Position numbers and translations under genes: made by a program. From assembly GCA_963971575.1 (NCBI GenBank), contig OZ020616.1, positions 54,543,201-54,607,200 on the forward strand: a stretch of 64,000 nucleotides of DNA, read 5' to 3'. Every line of letters begins with the position of its first letter. The stretch's first letter is position 1. The DNA comes from Liopterus haemorrhoidalis (Eukaryota; Arthropoda; Insecta; Coleoptera; Dytiscidae). Shown one piece after another: positions 1 through 11,212 of this stretch. The notes beneath the pieces are model-generated. The model did no database searches and was not told where the DNA came from. It saw only the letters and a program-made list of their open reading frames with translations.

Positions 1-860
1 GATGTTTCACCCTTCCAACGTCTTGCAAATATGGCTTAAAAACGTCTTAGAAAAAAACAAACCTTATTTTCGTAAATTTATAGTAAATTAAATTTTATAT
101 CAGTCCAGAACCTTTTGTTGGTAATTTGCACGGCAATGTACATAAATTTAAATGTTATATTAGGGGTGCTCCATACATTTGCCCATCCATATAGTTAAAT
201 TGGATCTTGCAATTATTTTTGGAATATAATGATTCTTTGAAACAGTTACACTGATAATAACATAAATTCTTTAAAGTTGAATAACTAAAGATCTGTGGGT
301 CTACTAACTTTTTACTGACATTTTCGTAAATAGTTTAAGTTACCTTACGGCCATATTTTGGACTGTATTAGGAATACTTTTTTTTTTAGAGAAAAAAAAA
401 ATAAAATAAAAAAAATATGTATATATATTTCAAAAACTTATAAAGATAAGGACCTGCGGTTGGAATTTTTGAAGTTCTAAGGTCTGAAATATGGTAAAGG
501 CACATTTTAAAACATATCCCAAACAAACAAAATGTTTGGAAAATTTTGAAATTTTTGTAATAAAATTTTATTTTTCAAAAAATTATATCTCAATAACGGT
601 AAAAGATAAGGACCTCTGGTTTAAATTTTTGAGTTCCTCGTGTCCATTTTAGTCTAGACAAAATTGGGGTCTTAATAACCAAACTTATATAAAAAGGATG
701 TATCATTAGACAAAACCCTTAAAAATGACAAAATATCGAAAAAATCGTAAGGGGTACCCCTTTGAAAAAAAATCGCGAATTTTTACAAAAAAAGATATTT
801 CGGACTTTAGTAGGTTTTGTTTATCCTAAAACCGTTAATTTTACTAATGTTATAAATTTT
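1..860. repeat. Degenerate AT-rich interspersed repeat, copy 1 (cut by window edge)
   Basis: Contains the phrases aaggacctgcggttgg, ggacctctggtttaaat, agtctagacaaaattgggg and aaaaatcgtaaggggtacccc. The same phrases recur around 34.3-35.8 kb and, in the other orientation, around 52.5-54.7 kb. Within a copy the motif of about 200 bp (a run-in of cg-gtta/aagat, then acctgcggttgaaatttttg, then a tagtctag block) repeats more than once with many changes. No open frame of interest. Class unknown. Confidence 0.6.
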
Positions 861-1790
861 TGCCTAGTATAATATTGGCCAACCAGTACTTTAGAAATAA
901 ATAATAATAAAAGTCTACCTAAAACTGTAATAAACATAACCAAACACCGGGAGAAATATTCAGAAGGTAATATTTACAGATAGAGATATATAATTTATTT
1001 TGATTTCTCACATCAAATGTTTACTTTTGTGAAACTTTTACATGTAAAACATTCGTGTGGATTTTATACCATCAACTGAAACTAGAACGGGACTATCATT
1101 CATTTAAAAGCGAGAATAACAATTTAAAGTTTCTAATGAAATGTAACATCATTTTCATTAAAGCGAAACATGTAGAGATATTTTGCAAGTGCGGTAGTTT
1201 TGTTGAAAATGTAATTGTTGAATGTGAGCTGGCGAAATGTTCCTAGTTAAGTGGTATATAGTGTGTGATTTGAATCGTTGAATCGTTATACGTAATGGTT
1301 GGTTTTGGAATGTGGTCTGTAACCAAAACTGGCATTTCATATGACCTCAACAAGCCAAGAGATACTGTTGAATACCATTAGGAAATCACTCTGGAAGATG
1401 CCGTTGGAATCAACAGAAAAAGTTAGCGTCCAAGACTTAATATAACAGGGTGCTAGATAAATGTCCGGCACAATTTTAAAGGCAGCATTGTTGGCCCATT
1501 TAGAGATAAAAAGTCCTCAACCATATTTGGATAAGATGCGTATATCGCTTGATAATCGATGCAGTACCACCGTTTAGGAACCACTAATATTTTGTCTGTT
1601 ACAACAATGACATATGTGACTGAGATAAATAGAAACCATGGAAACAATACCGTAATTTTATTTCAATAAAATGATTTTTCAATTTTATAAATAAATAAGA
1701 AAAACTTTAATCTTGAATTAGATAGTCGTCGATATACGTCCGTAAAATATAATAAGATGAGGAAGTAATGGGATTCGGACTGGTCAGAAA
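861..1790. other. No gene recognised
   Basis: AT-rich sequence with only short chance frames of about 60 codons on both strands. No transposase, RT or tRNA-like motif seen. Confidence 0.5.
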
Positions 1791-2192
1791 TTAAAATTAA
1801 AACAATATTTTAACTTCGCTAACGTTTCGATTTAATATTATAATTTAAGATGATACAATTGTTTTACAATATAAAGTATAAGAAATTAATTTTACAAAAT
1901 TTGATCAATATCTAACTACAACTAAATGTGAAAAATACGGTAATATTAAAAGATGAAAATAAATAAAATTATAATACAATAAATCACAAATTAAGATTTT
2001 TACATACCTAGGTTAAAAAGTCACAAAATAAAATAAATTAGTCAAATAAATAAAATTTAACGTCCACATAATGTGAGAAGTCATTGAACTTGGAGAAAAA
2101 ATAATCCGTGAACTAATCAAGTTTGAATAGGAAAAGTGATACGATAAACTCAGACAACTAGTTTAATCTATGAGAATAAAAGAAAAAATTGG

Positions 2193-2492
2193 TTAGAACT
2201 GTTTAAAAATATTGCAATAGATAGCGCTCATGTTGTCACAATCAGTTTTATAATTAACTACCTTATTATTCCTTTGTATATTAATACTTTCGCTAATAAG
2301 TCTCTTACTCAAGTTATTGACTGTTTCTAAAATTATAGTTTCTTCAAAATTAAATTTATGTTCAGTTTCGAATGTATGGGTGCTAAGTGCTGTATTTTCC
2401 TTCTTATTTTTAAATTTTTCCTGACAACTATTTTTGTGTTGATATAACCGCTGTTTAAGATATTGTTTGGTGTGCCCTATGTAACCTAAATG
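2193..2492 (-). pseudogene. C-terminal GIY-YIG endonuclease end of a Penelope-like element
   Basis: Read on the minus strand this is an open stretch of about 99 codons ending in TAA. It begins HLGYIGHTKQYLKQRLYQHK, matching the second half of a GIY-YIG nuclease (Y-I-G, then a basic R/HK helix), followed by a THTFETEHKFNFEE segment and a short lysine-rich tail. In PLEs this nuclease follows the reverse transcriptase and nicks target DNA. The RT and the first GIY motif are missing because the sequence switches at 2493 into the inverted partner. No stop codon interrupts this part, which suggests a fairly recent copy. Assignment rests on motif recognition, not a search. Confidence 0.75.
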
Positions 2493-2521
2493 GGTTTGCC
2501 CTATGTAAGGGGTGTGATTTA

Positions 2522-2626
2522 GGTTACATAGGGCAAACCAAACAAAATCTTAAACAGCGGTTATATTAACACAAAAATAGTTGTCAAGAAAAATTTAAAA
2601 ATAAGAAGGAAAATACAGCACTTAGC
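2522..2626 (+). pseudogene. Second, truncated GIY-YIG copy in opposite orientation
   Basis: Reads GYIGQTKQNLKQRLY, stop, HKNSCQEKFKNKKENTALS, nearly identical to the minus-strand copy next to it. The frame is broken by one stop and cut off at 2626, where it joins the PLE UTR directly. It is the partner arm of the inverted pair. Confidence 0.7.
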
Positions 2627-2777
2627 TTTATTTTTACAGCTTAACTTTATTTATTTTCATCTTTTAATATTACCGTATTTTTCACATTTAGTTGTAGTTA
2701 GATATTGATCAAATTTTGTAAAATTAATTTCTTATACTTTATATTGTCAAACAATTGTATCATCTTAAATTATAGCT

Positions 2778-2842
2778 ATATTTTCATTCTAGCTCTGATG
2801 AAGATTTAATATTAAATCGAAACGTTAGCGAAGTTAAAATAT
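2778..2842 (+). ncRNA. Hammerhead ribozyme, minimal PLE type (HHR1)
   Basis: Core CTGATGA at 2795-2801, helix II GATTTA/TAAATC with loop ATAT (one unpaired A before it), then GAAA at 2819-2822. Helix III is only the self-complementary ACGT (2822-2825), followed by T2826, so cleavage is predicted between 2826 and 2827. Helix I is GCT (2792-2794) with AGC (2827-2829); after an internal loop, ATATTTT (2778-2784) pairs with AAAATAT (2836-2842). Very short palindromic helix III is typical of PLE hammerheads, which are thought to work as dimers. It sits at the outer end of a PLE terminal segment. Confidence 0.82.
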
Positions 2843-2899
2843 TGTTTTAAAAATCTTAAAAACTTTAATATTTAAAAGAAAAAATGTTACAAAAAAAAA

Positions 2900-3188
2900 T
2901 TAAAGCAAATGCTCAAAATATGCTCCATTTGCATATAAACATGCTTGGGCTCTCCGTATTAAATAAGCTTCCACTCGTTGCATTCCAGTATGATTGCGGA
3001 TATGTTCTGCAGCGGCAATAATACGATTTTCAAGATCTTCCTCATTTTGTATAGGTGTTTTATAGACCAGCGTTTTCATGTGGCCCCAAAGATAGAAGTC
3101 GCAGCTATTCAGGTCTGGTGACCTAGAAGGCCAAGCAGTAGGACCACCTCTGCCAATCCACCTTTGTGGATACGACTGATTTAAAAAA
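2900..3188 (-). pseudogene. C-terminal half of a DUF4817-type Tc1/mariner transposase
   Basis: Minus-strand reading gives LNQSYPQRWIGRGG, then AWPSRSPDLNSCDFYLWGH, then a helical tail ending ANGAYFEHLL and a stop. The PSRSPDLN-CDFYLWG block is the third catalytic aspartate region of IS630/Tc1/mariner DDD transposases. The frame continues directly from the piece at 4226-4509 once the intervening 1-kb repeat (3189-4225) is taken out: HFSRDLRRF then LNQSYP. Internal deletion and a frameshift upstream make it inactive. Confidence 0.82.
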
Positions 3189-4225
3189 TTGATGTGAAGT
3201 GTGAATTCCCACACTTTTCAGGGTTTTGCAGGTATTTAGTAACTGAATGATGATTATTTGGGATGCCAAAACAAATTTTATGTCAAAATATTTTTTTATG
3301 AATTTTAATTCGAATGCCTAATGCCATTATTTAAGTTTCTAAATATGTGCATTATTTTTTTTTATATACTAAGGTTCATTAAGATTTTGAAAATTGCGCC
3401 TATGGCTTCCATTGGTTGCTTAAATCATGGAGCCCCGCCCTCTGAATTCGTATACATTCAAACATAGAATTAAATTATAATTTCAACACTTCCCACTGGT
3501 TATTAAATTTACGCTTTTAAAAATTAAATGAACATTTACCAGAATATAACTAGAATTTTGACAAAATAATTTAAACAAAATAAATATGCAAAAAAAAAAA
3601 ACAGAAAATTTAAAATTGACAGGAATCGAACTCTAGTTTGCAAATTACAAAGCAACGACGAAACGCACTACGCTACGAGCGCTTACTTATCTACTATGTT
3701 ACATAGTGAATTAAATATTTAACATATTTTACTTAAAAACACAAAAAATGCGTTATTTTCCGAAAACATAATCTGATTAAAAATTCCTGTTGTATTATTC
3801 CGGTTCACACCAATGTACATTACTTAGAATTTTTTCAAATTTTTAGGTTAAACCATTTGGGCTACAGGGTGTGGGACAAAATTTTTTTTGCTCAATTTTG
3901 GCAAAAATCGCGTCAAAATAATTTATTTTGCAAAAATAAAATTTTGATCTTTAATCCACGTACTAAGGGCTTTCATTTGATACCCAACTCAGAATTTAAA
4001 AAAAATATTTTTTTTTCGATGAGCACGTATTTGTTTATATTTTTAGGGGGATAAGTTTTTTAGATGTTTTAGTATTTTTCCTATATGCGGGTCAAAGATT
4101 TGTATAAGCATGCCAAATTTCAACTCTCTAGGTTTAGCTGTTTGGCTACAATTTTTCCGAACAGACAGACAGACAGACGACAAAATGACGGTATAAGGGT
4201 TTTTTGGTCATACCTACAAAACCCT
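3189..4225 (-). mobile_element. TLC element copy A (1037 bp, complete)
   Basis: Runs on the minus strand from AGGGTTTTGTAGG (4225) to TTCACATCAA (3189). It lies inside a transposase frame whose two halves rejoin in frame through a run of T, so the ends are defined to within a few T residues. Parts in order on its own strand: TCTG repeats with CCAAACGGCTAAACC-type text, a conserved AT-rich half, a tRNA-like cassette (about 3618-3690; B-box-like GAGTTCGATTCC), then a second conserved half. Near the end is a small hairpin (GTGTGAA...TTCACAC in most copies). No protein frame. Class unknown. Confidence 0.8.
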
Positions 4226-4509
4226 AAAAACGACGCAGATCTCTGCTAAAGTGAGGTGTAGCACCATCGTGCATAAACCATATTTCTCATCGAAGTGCAT
4301 CCAATTCCACTGGTTTTCCTAATTCACTTCCCTTTGGCAAAACAGATACAGTTTCGCGTAAGCGTTTTGCTACCGCTTCAAAAGTTTTTCTGTTTGGGTG
4401 CCTTCTATTCGAAAACCGTTCAGCATATCGTCGTTTTCACAGCATTGCCGACACATTCCCCATACACAAAATGCATGTCTGCATATTCTTCAATTGAGTA
4501 ATGTGCCAT
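4226..4509 (-). pseudogene. N-terminal part of the same DUF4817-type transposase
   Basis: Starts at ATG (4507-4509, minus): MAHYSIEEYADMHFVYGEC, the helix-turn-helix (DUF4817-like) start of this transposase group. After a frameshift near 4435 it reads RFSNRRHPNRKTFEAVAKRL in another frame. A large internal deletion then joins this to EIWFMHDGATPHFSRDLRRF, which contains the second catalytic aspartate (HDGATPH). The first aspartate region is missing. The 1-kb repeat at 3189-4225 then interrupts the gene and the rest lies at 2900-3188. Confidence 0.8.
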
Positions 4510-5600
4510 TTTTTCAATAAAATCGGAACAAAATTTTAGATTATGACGTACACGTACTTTGATATTCTATTATTGAACTACATTTTTTTTTTCTCTATGG
4601 CAACTACACAACTTCTGGAGTAATATGAAAAATAAAAAGAAGTCAATGGTTTTCAAAATTTGACTTCGATTTGTTTGTTTATTTTTGGACGAAATTCACA
4701 TTTTAGAGAAAATTGGCAAAGGAAAAATCGATTGCATTCTACGTCACCATGCTGTCTTTTGAATTGTGCCATTTACCTAACACTCTGTATAGTACCTTTA
4801 CAGTAAATTTATAGTAAAAAAAAACTATAGGCTTCATTATTTCACAATGTTTCACTACACCGTCAGACGAAATCGCAACAATAACCTCAATGAAATATTC
4901 TAAAGATATCGTTTGAATAGTGGAAGTGAACAATATTTTCAAAACTTTACCAAGAGCTCTCTCATGAGAATCACTGTTGGAATTGCATTCAGTTGCTCCT
5001 GAAAGTTTAAATGAAAAAGATAACTCAGTTTTTCTTTCCTCGAACATGGGGCCAAATCGATAAGCAAAAAAACTTTTTTGATTTATGAATGACTTATGTT
5101 TATTTATTTATAGCCACTTTTGATATTGGGGTATAACTTTGAATTTCGTTCAATTTTCACGGCCGTTATAATAAATAAAGCATACTCGCAAACGAGGGAT
5201 TAACATATCACGTAAAAAAACTAAACCATATAAAAAACGTGCATTTTCAAAAGGGATTTAAAATTAAACCCTATAGATTTAGAAACAAATATGTTACAAA
5301 ATTTTTCAACAGGAATAAAACTCCCTAGATCGTTAGTTAATCTACCTTTCGATGTCTTTGCACTAGTTGATGATTGTTAAATATACAGGTGGCGCAAAAG
5401 TCACTCTATCCAGTGCTATTAATAGTCTCTTACTTCAAAATCTTCTCTTTGACTCCCTCCTTTTTGACAGCATTCAGTCCCATAATTATGCCAAACCCTT
5501 GTAGCGTCTTCATCTGTGTATCAAGGCAGTTGGAAGCTAATTTGTACGTAGAAAAGTTTTGTCATATCGTCATAGATAAAGTTATTTAACCATTTATTGG
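4510..5600. other. No gene recognised
   Basis: Only chance frames. A phrase near 5383 (acaggtggcgcaaaagtcac) looks like the outer end of some Tc1/mariner elements, but no matching inverted end was found. Confidence 0.45.
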
Positions 5601-5931
5601 CCACGTAGAATATCAAACGTAGAATTGGGGGAAAGAACTGGTCAAATGGACATTAATTTGCAAATAAAAAGAAGAAAGTATGGTTGGTTAGGGCACACTA
5701 TTCGAAGGGCTCCTAGCGAAGTGTGTCGCTATGCATTAGCATACAACCCTCAGGGCAGTAGGCGTAGAGGGCAACCCAAGTACACCTGGCGTCGCTCAAC
5801 TCTGCTAGAAATAAATGCATGGAGCTCTCAAAACCAAGACAAAAGACTGTATAACAACATCACCGACTGGAAGCCTATGGCAGATAGATGAGTTAGATGG
5901 AGAAATTTTATTGACAGCCTATGCTCTTTTT
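5600..5931 (+). pseudogene. C-terminal fragment of a non-LTR retrotransposon (LINE)
   Basis: The frame reads IKRRKYGWLGHTIRR, then NPQGSRRRGQPKYTWRR, then after one stop VRWRNFIDSLCSF. The W-L/I-G-H-..R-R and G-(R/Q)P-K-.TWRR pattern is the usual end of insect LINE polyproteins behind the reverse transcriptase. 5' truncated. Clade not resolved. Confidence 0.7.
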
Positions 5932-7900
5932 AGAGGCAGTCCAAAATCACCCGATGATGAACAAGGCTTGATGACGATCCAAAAGAGCTGTAACTTTCCC
6001 GGATTTGCTCGCAAATTAATGAGAAAGACTGGGGTTCGCTCATGAGTCTTTGAATCGACTGGATGAAGACTAGAGAAGCGTATTGTGCACATATGAGTCA
6101 CAGTTGAATTTAAAATATCCAGATGTATTGAGTACACACGTTCTCGTCCATCATATCAGATGCGTACACTGTTTTCTGTATATTTTTCTGTTCACTTTGA
6201 ATTGAAGCTCTTTATACTAAGGATACACTTGTGTTTGGAGTACATTCATTATATTCAAACAATACAAATAATCGATTCCTATTCGTATTCGAGCATTGTA
6301 CATTTAGGTCTTTGGGTACACTAAATCTTTTAATTATAATCCCAATTTAATTTACTTAATCCAATATATTAAATTCAGTATTTTATCTGATATTGTTTTC
6401 TTAAACAGTGTATTCATATGCAAATTTTTGTTTAGTGTTAACAAAGCTGTGCTTATCTTTCCAAAGCTGAGCTTTTGTTGTGGTTGGACCTAGAATAACA
6501 CGTTATCTCTTATCTGTCCAAAACTAAAACCTCATTAAAACACCTATGTATATAAGATCATGTTCGCGATTCTTATGATATCATTTAATAATATGGGGGT
6601 GCGTGGTAATTTGCATGCTAAGTATTACAATCCAATACTTTTGTTCTTATCACTGCGTATAAGATAAGAATGTTTACATAACTTCTGAGATATGAGTTTA
6701 CTTGCTTAAGATTGTAATGATAAGAAACGGTACAATAGAACAACGAAGTTATATTAACCTAGGTCTACATTAGCGAACCTATCATGTAATATCTTATATG
6801 CCAAAAGTTGAAACTAATTTTTGGTGCAGAGAAAATCAAAATAATTTGCTCATCTTGTTTGAGAAATAAACTGTGACTTATGCGCCCCACATTTTGAAAA
6901 TTATAAACTATAATACAGTATCTTAACCCTTGTAAACTCTGTTGCAAAATTTCATTAGTACATAAATTTGGTAAGTACTAAAGTTAGTGCTTTTGCTGCA
7001 AAGATATGATTTAATATGCACGTTATTATATGAGATAAAGTAAACAAATAAATTTATAAAGTAAGTTTATTTAATATTACAACACCTCTAATTTTACGAT
7101 TCAAATTTATATGAAAACTTTCTCAATATCTGCTTCGCGTATACTATGGAAATATAGGCTACCCGCATGACAGAACTGTTAGACGGGTTGCAGAACACGT
7201 TAAAACACTACGGAAAAGAAAAAAGCTATATACAGGTCTAAAGACAGTAAAACATGGCTAAGATGGCCACCAAAAGGACTAGCTTAAATTGGTTACCTTA
7301 GGCAAATGGTCCTTTTACGCAAATGATATAGGATAAATGAGTGAGACGTAACGAGTACTTTTCGCGCTTAAGGCGAGAAAAGAAAAAAAAATTAAAATAA
7401 TTTAATTAAATTTCATATAAATTAATATACAGTTAAATTATTGCACAAGTTTTATTTTTCATATTATAAACAATTAAGAATCAATTCGAATATTTTAATA
7501 CATATTTTTACAGAATTCCCTTTTGTGGCCTAAATGTTAGTGGAAATAATTGAAATTGCTGACCTGAATATATAGTTAGTTAAAGTATGTAAAAACCTTG
7601 TAAAATAATTATCAAATTGCAACAGTTATTGGAACTTTATTGAACATTCGCAATTTAAAGATCGTTAGTGTAAAAAGCTGCAAACAAAGATTTAATTAAA
7701 CTCAAATGTAACCTGAACATAACAACACACATAATGGTCGTTCAATGTTCAGTATTGAAATTTAACTTTATTCGTTAAAATTGCATTTTTAAATGGCAAA
7801 CAATAGCTGGTAAAAAACAATTGTAATGACTTCATCGTTTTTATTTGATAGCAAGAGAAATATCTCTTTAAAAAAAAATAATAATAGTTTTCCAAGCCCT
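5932..7900. other. No gene recognised
   Basis: AT-rich unique-looking DNA. Frames are short and low in complexity. Nothing I can assign to a family. Confidence 0.45.
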
Positions 7901-7906
7901 AAATCA

Positions 7907-8155
7907 GTGTTTGTCAACCAAAAATGCACCGTGAACCAGTATAATATATAATTTTCTAACGCGGACCACTTATAATAATTATTGGTTCATTTTTTGCAAG
8001 AAAATATATATATTTAATGTGCTACTGAATATATTTATTTTATTCGTAGAAAATCACAGAAAGTTTACAGAAAATAAACAAAATAAAAATTATTTACATA
8101 AACAATGTGCATAAAAAAAACTGCATAAAAACTTTCGCGGACCACTAAATTTTTC
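7907..8155 (+). mobile_element. Possible hAT remnant
   Basis: Opens with CAGTGTTTGTCAACCAA, which resembles the CAGTGGTTCTCAACC-type end of many hAT elements, and contains gcggaccac twice (near 7961 and 8139). No 8-bp target duplication could be shown. Confidence 0.3.
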
Positions 8156-8354
8156 CACTAAAACGGGAATAATACAAGAAAAGCCGCAAAATAGATGGAT
8201 TGTGGAGTCTGTCAAATTGTCAACTATAATTCCAAATACGATTACGGAATTTTTGTTACCACTGACACCGAAATTTTCGTAACTAACGACTCCGGCTCCA
8301 GAATTTTTGCTACCTTCGACTCCAATTCCGTCACCGATCCCTTCTGTTTTAACC

Positions 8355-8455
8355 AGATTACAGAGAGCGTGCCACAAGGCTCAATTTTAAGACCTATTCT
8401 CTTTGTTCATTATATAAATAATCTACCAGTAAATGTCAGAGATGCATCATAAACA
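8355..8455 (+). pseudogene. Reverse transcriptase fragment (PQG motif)
   Basis: Reads SVPQGSILRPILFVHYINNL, the conserved (G)VPQGSILGP block before the catalytic FADD of LINE reverse transcriptases. A stop follows after about ten more residues and FADD is not present. It sits just upstream of a PLE nuclease fragment on the same strand, but the wording is LINE-like, so I treat it as a separate fragment. Confidence 0.6.
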
Positions 8456-8540
8456 TTATTAGCCAACCAATCTTCAAATCGTGTTCAACTTTAAGATCCT
8501 ATCATGTGCGAGACTCAAATATTTCCTAAATAAAAGCTAG

Positions 8541-8770
8541 GTCTACACTTTTTCCTGTTCCTGCGGGAAACAATACATTGATAAGACTTGCAGATCTTTG
8601 CAGATGAGGGTCAATGAGCATAAGAAGGAAATTTACTAGGATGAAATTTATAGTTCCAAACTGGCCGAACATGTTTGGGAAAATGAACACCATTTTCAAT
8701 AGAGAGATGCTAACCCTGAGGAAAACCAATGCAGAAAAACCCTGCTAATTTATAAGGAAAACCAATTTAA
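8541..8770 (+). pseudogene. GIY-YIG endonuclease fragment of a second Penelope-like element
   Basis: Reads FSCSCGKQYIDKTCRSLQMR, VNEHKKEI, then SSKLAEHVWENEHHF. This is the CSCG-x-x-Y-I-(G)-x-T-x-R-S-L nuclease block of PLEs followed by the A-E-H-x-W-E-x-x-H helix. The usual Y-I-G is Y-I-D here, and two in-frame stops break it. At 8770 a TTAA-flanked element interrupts it; PLE-like text (QPNVEFPHLWLPVI in one frame) resumes after 9580. It is a different lineage from the nuclease at 2.2-2.6 kb. Confidence 0.68.
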
Positions 8771-9576
8771 GGGGGGGTATGGTCAGAGCAGCACATTTTA
8801 TACCCATTTTTTATTGAAAAATATCGAAAATTAAGCTCGTGACATGAATTTGAAATTTTCGTTCAGGACAAAGAGTTGATTTGCGGTGAGACACATAACT
8901 AATGACTGGATCATCTAAAACAAAAAACCCAAAAATATTTCGTTAGTTTATGAGTTTCTTGAGGTAACGCTGTCGAGTTTTTTCAAATATCTAGATTATT
9001 TAATTTTTGGTATAAGTTTGAAGTCAAAAAAACGAAAAAAACGGAATTTTTTTTTCGAAATTTCTGTTTTCAGTTGTAAAAAATTCCATAAAAAAAAAGC
9101 AAGAAAAAAAAATATATCTCGACAGCGTTACCTAGTAAATTGCCTACAGAAATAGTGTGCAAAATTTCAGAAAGATCGGTTGAGTAGTTTTCGAGTTACA
9201 TGTCTCACCGACTTGAAAAATAAAATTCCTCAAAAAATTACGAAACACGTGTACCGTAACTGCTCGATGAAATGAATGTATACTACTACAAGTCACATAT
9301 ATAAGTGTTTTTACACAAATATAGCACAGACAGGTGTGGATAGAGTGGGAAGACTCTACTATTACGTATATGAGAGCTGCGCGCGGCTAATAAAGCAGCG
9401 TTCTGAAAGGAACGCTATAACACGCGATTTGCGCGAAAATATGAATTTGAGTTATTTGTATTGTTATGCCGATAACTTCGTTAATTTTGCTCGGATCGAC
9501 CTGAAATTTTGTATGGACAATCCTGAGTCACTATAAAATCGATTAAAAAACGGTTTTCTGACCATTTTCCCCCCCC
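8771..9576. mobile_element. piggyBac-like non-autonomous element, 806 bp
   Basis: Flanked on both sides by TTAA (8767-8770 and 9577-9580). The ends are inverted: GGGGGGGTATGGTCAGA on the left and TCTGACCATTTTCCCCCCCC on the right. TTAA duplication is the hallmark of piggyBac. No transposase frame, only a long AT-rich body. It lies inside a PLE fragment. Confidence 0.75.
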
Positions 9577-9580
9577 TTAA

Positions 9581-9740
9581 GAGAGAATTGAAAAGTTGTT
9601 GTCAGCCAAATCAGCGTAGAATTTCCTCACCTTTGGCTACCTGTTATTAAAAATAACCTTCCAAGAAAATACATGGCTCTACTATTTGACAACTATATTG
9701 GAGGTTAGATTGTAAGTTGAACAGAATTGTTGTTTACATT
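9581..9740 (+). pseudogene. PLE continuation after the TTAA element
   Basis: Carries on from the nuclease fragment upstream; one frame reads PNVEFPHLWLPVIKNNLP. Heavily broken. Confidence 0.45.
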
Positions 9741-9829
9741 AATTGTAAGCGAGCTGAAAAATAATTTTTTTCATTATATCTTTCTGTTTCCAACACTTTT
9801 ATATACAAGCATTAGTTTTCTTCTTCTTC

Positions 9830-10062
9830 GGCCGACGGAGTGGTCAAGCGCATTAAATCGCAGCAATTTGAACTGGTGAATACAGTCGGATTGTGTGGTT
9901 GGTAGTTCGATTCTCCGTCGGTGATATTATTCGGGCGAGAATAATATGTTTACATTACTCTCATTTCACAATCATTCACCCCTCATCCAGGTGTAGGAGC
10001 TCGCCCCTACATTGTTGCAGAAATAGGCCGATGTAAAATAGATAAATAAATAAAAATAAATA
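9830..10062 (+). repeat. tRNA-derived SINE with class II (long variable arm) head, copy 1
   Basis: Starts GGCCGACGGAGTGGTCAAGC (A-box region) and has a T-arm/B-box GTAGTTCGATTCTCCGTCGG that pairs back to the start. The spacing between them is long, as in serine/leucine-type tRNAs. The body has caggtgtaggagctcg, and the tail is an AAATA-rich run. Flanked by TTC repeats on both sides, consistent with a target duplication. A second copy lies at 61988-62225. Confidence 0.75.
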
Positions 10063-10063
10063 A

Positions 10064-11205
10064 CTTCTTCTTCTTCTTCATCACGTGGCAGTCTTAAATG
10101 AGCCTAGGCCTCCAGTATCCAGGTTTCAAGAGCATATTTTCATTATATGTACATTCAGGAGTAATATGGTCGGTATTACGTCCATTTTTTAGCGTATGCA
10201 AAAAAGCAACTACAGTGTATAGCCGTTTGCGAGCGCCTAAGCAGAACCTGTAATTTATATACATATTTTTTACACAAATTATTTGACACAAGCGGGATTC
10301 GAACTCACGCCCATGCCCTTGTCTAACGATACAAACGATTTAACGCTGGTCGCACAAGCTTGCTGAAAATTTAAATTTATTTACATTTATTTATACCGAA
10401 TTTTAATTTACTCCAAATATTCGTAAACATTCGTGTAAACATAATAGTCAATTTCTTGTAATTTCATTCTCTTTATTAAAAAAATCCAATTGTAATCATA
10501 ATTTTTTATTAATCAAAATGTTTTTTTAATCATAAAATAATTTATTTTTTTTAATTCTGATAAGTTATCGTTTTGTTTAAATGGCTGCAATTAGAATTCT
10601 TTACAAATAGCAAGCGGAAAAAGGGAAAGTGGTATATTCAAGTGTCCATTTCCACTCGTATGGCCTAACCGTTTATACAAACGAGTGTAAGAGTAACATA
10701 TTGTAACGATTGGGGTAAGGGAATTTAGCGCTATTACAACTCCAATTACCATTTACGGTATTAAATGAAACGGGAAGCTTTGCCATGGTTTTTTTAATTG
10801 TTCCGAACCGAGTCACGTCGATAGAGTTTAATTTAGACTGCTCCTTACGTTTTATTTGGTTCTCTGAATCGGAAAATGGCGCCGTTATAATTACTGGCTA
10901 AAACAGAATTTACTTCATTTCGATATTCGACCCACAAAGTTCAAATTACAAATCTCAACACCACTGACTAATTATTACGAATTAAGATCCATTTATAAAT
11001 AGAGTTTGATTAGTTTTTATATGTTTCCATGGTAAGATCAGCAATGACGTATACAGGACTCTTATATGAGTGGGAGGGGCACGTATGATGCTTATTTGTA
11101 TGAGAGGGAGACAAACTAATGGCTTTGTAAATCTAATTTGTATATCATCGCCAAATTAGCAAATTTTTATATTTTCGTGACTTTTCTACAGATGATTCTA
11201 AACTT
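10064..11205. other. No gene recognised; short reversed retroposon tail at left
   Basis: The TTC run at 10064-10080 followed by cacgtggcagtc...gcctaggcctcc resembles the reversed 3' end of an insect LINE/SINE. The rest is unassigned AT-rich DNA. Confidence 0.4.
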
Positions 11206-11212
11206 TTTTATT

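Larger units (their letters stand above)
1811..2842. mobile_element. Head-to-head inverted pair of Penelope-like element 3' ends
   Basis: Two nested inverted matches define the structure. The outer arms are about 1811-1979 and 2647-2836 and share the UTR text (tcatcttttaatattacc and neighbours). The inner arms are about 2380-2492 and 2522-2626 and share the nuclease coding text. Each half therefore carries the end of a GIY-YIG reading frame followed by the 3' UTR and a terminal segment that ends in a hammerhead ribozyme (intact on the right, core deleted on the left). PLEs are known for partial, tandem and inverted arrangements, so this fits a PLE insertion better than a simple foldback DNA transposon. 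Confidence 0.75.

Noticed and set aside
5383..5410. acaggtggcgcaaaagtcac as a transposon terminus
   Set aside because: No inverted partner or target duplication found within the window.
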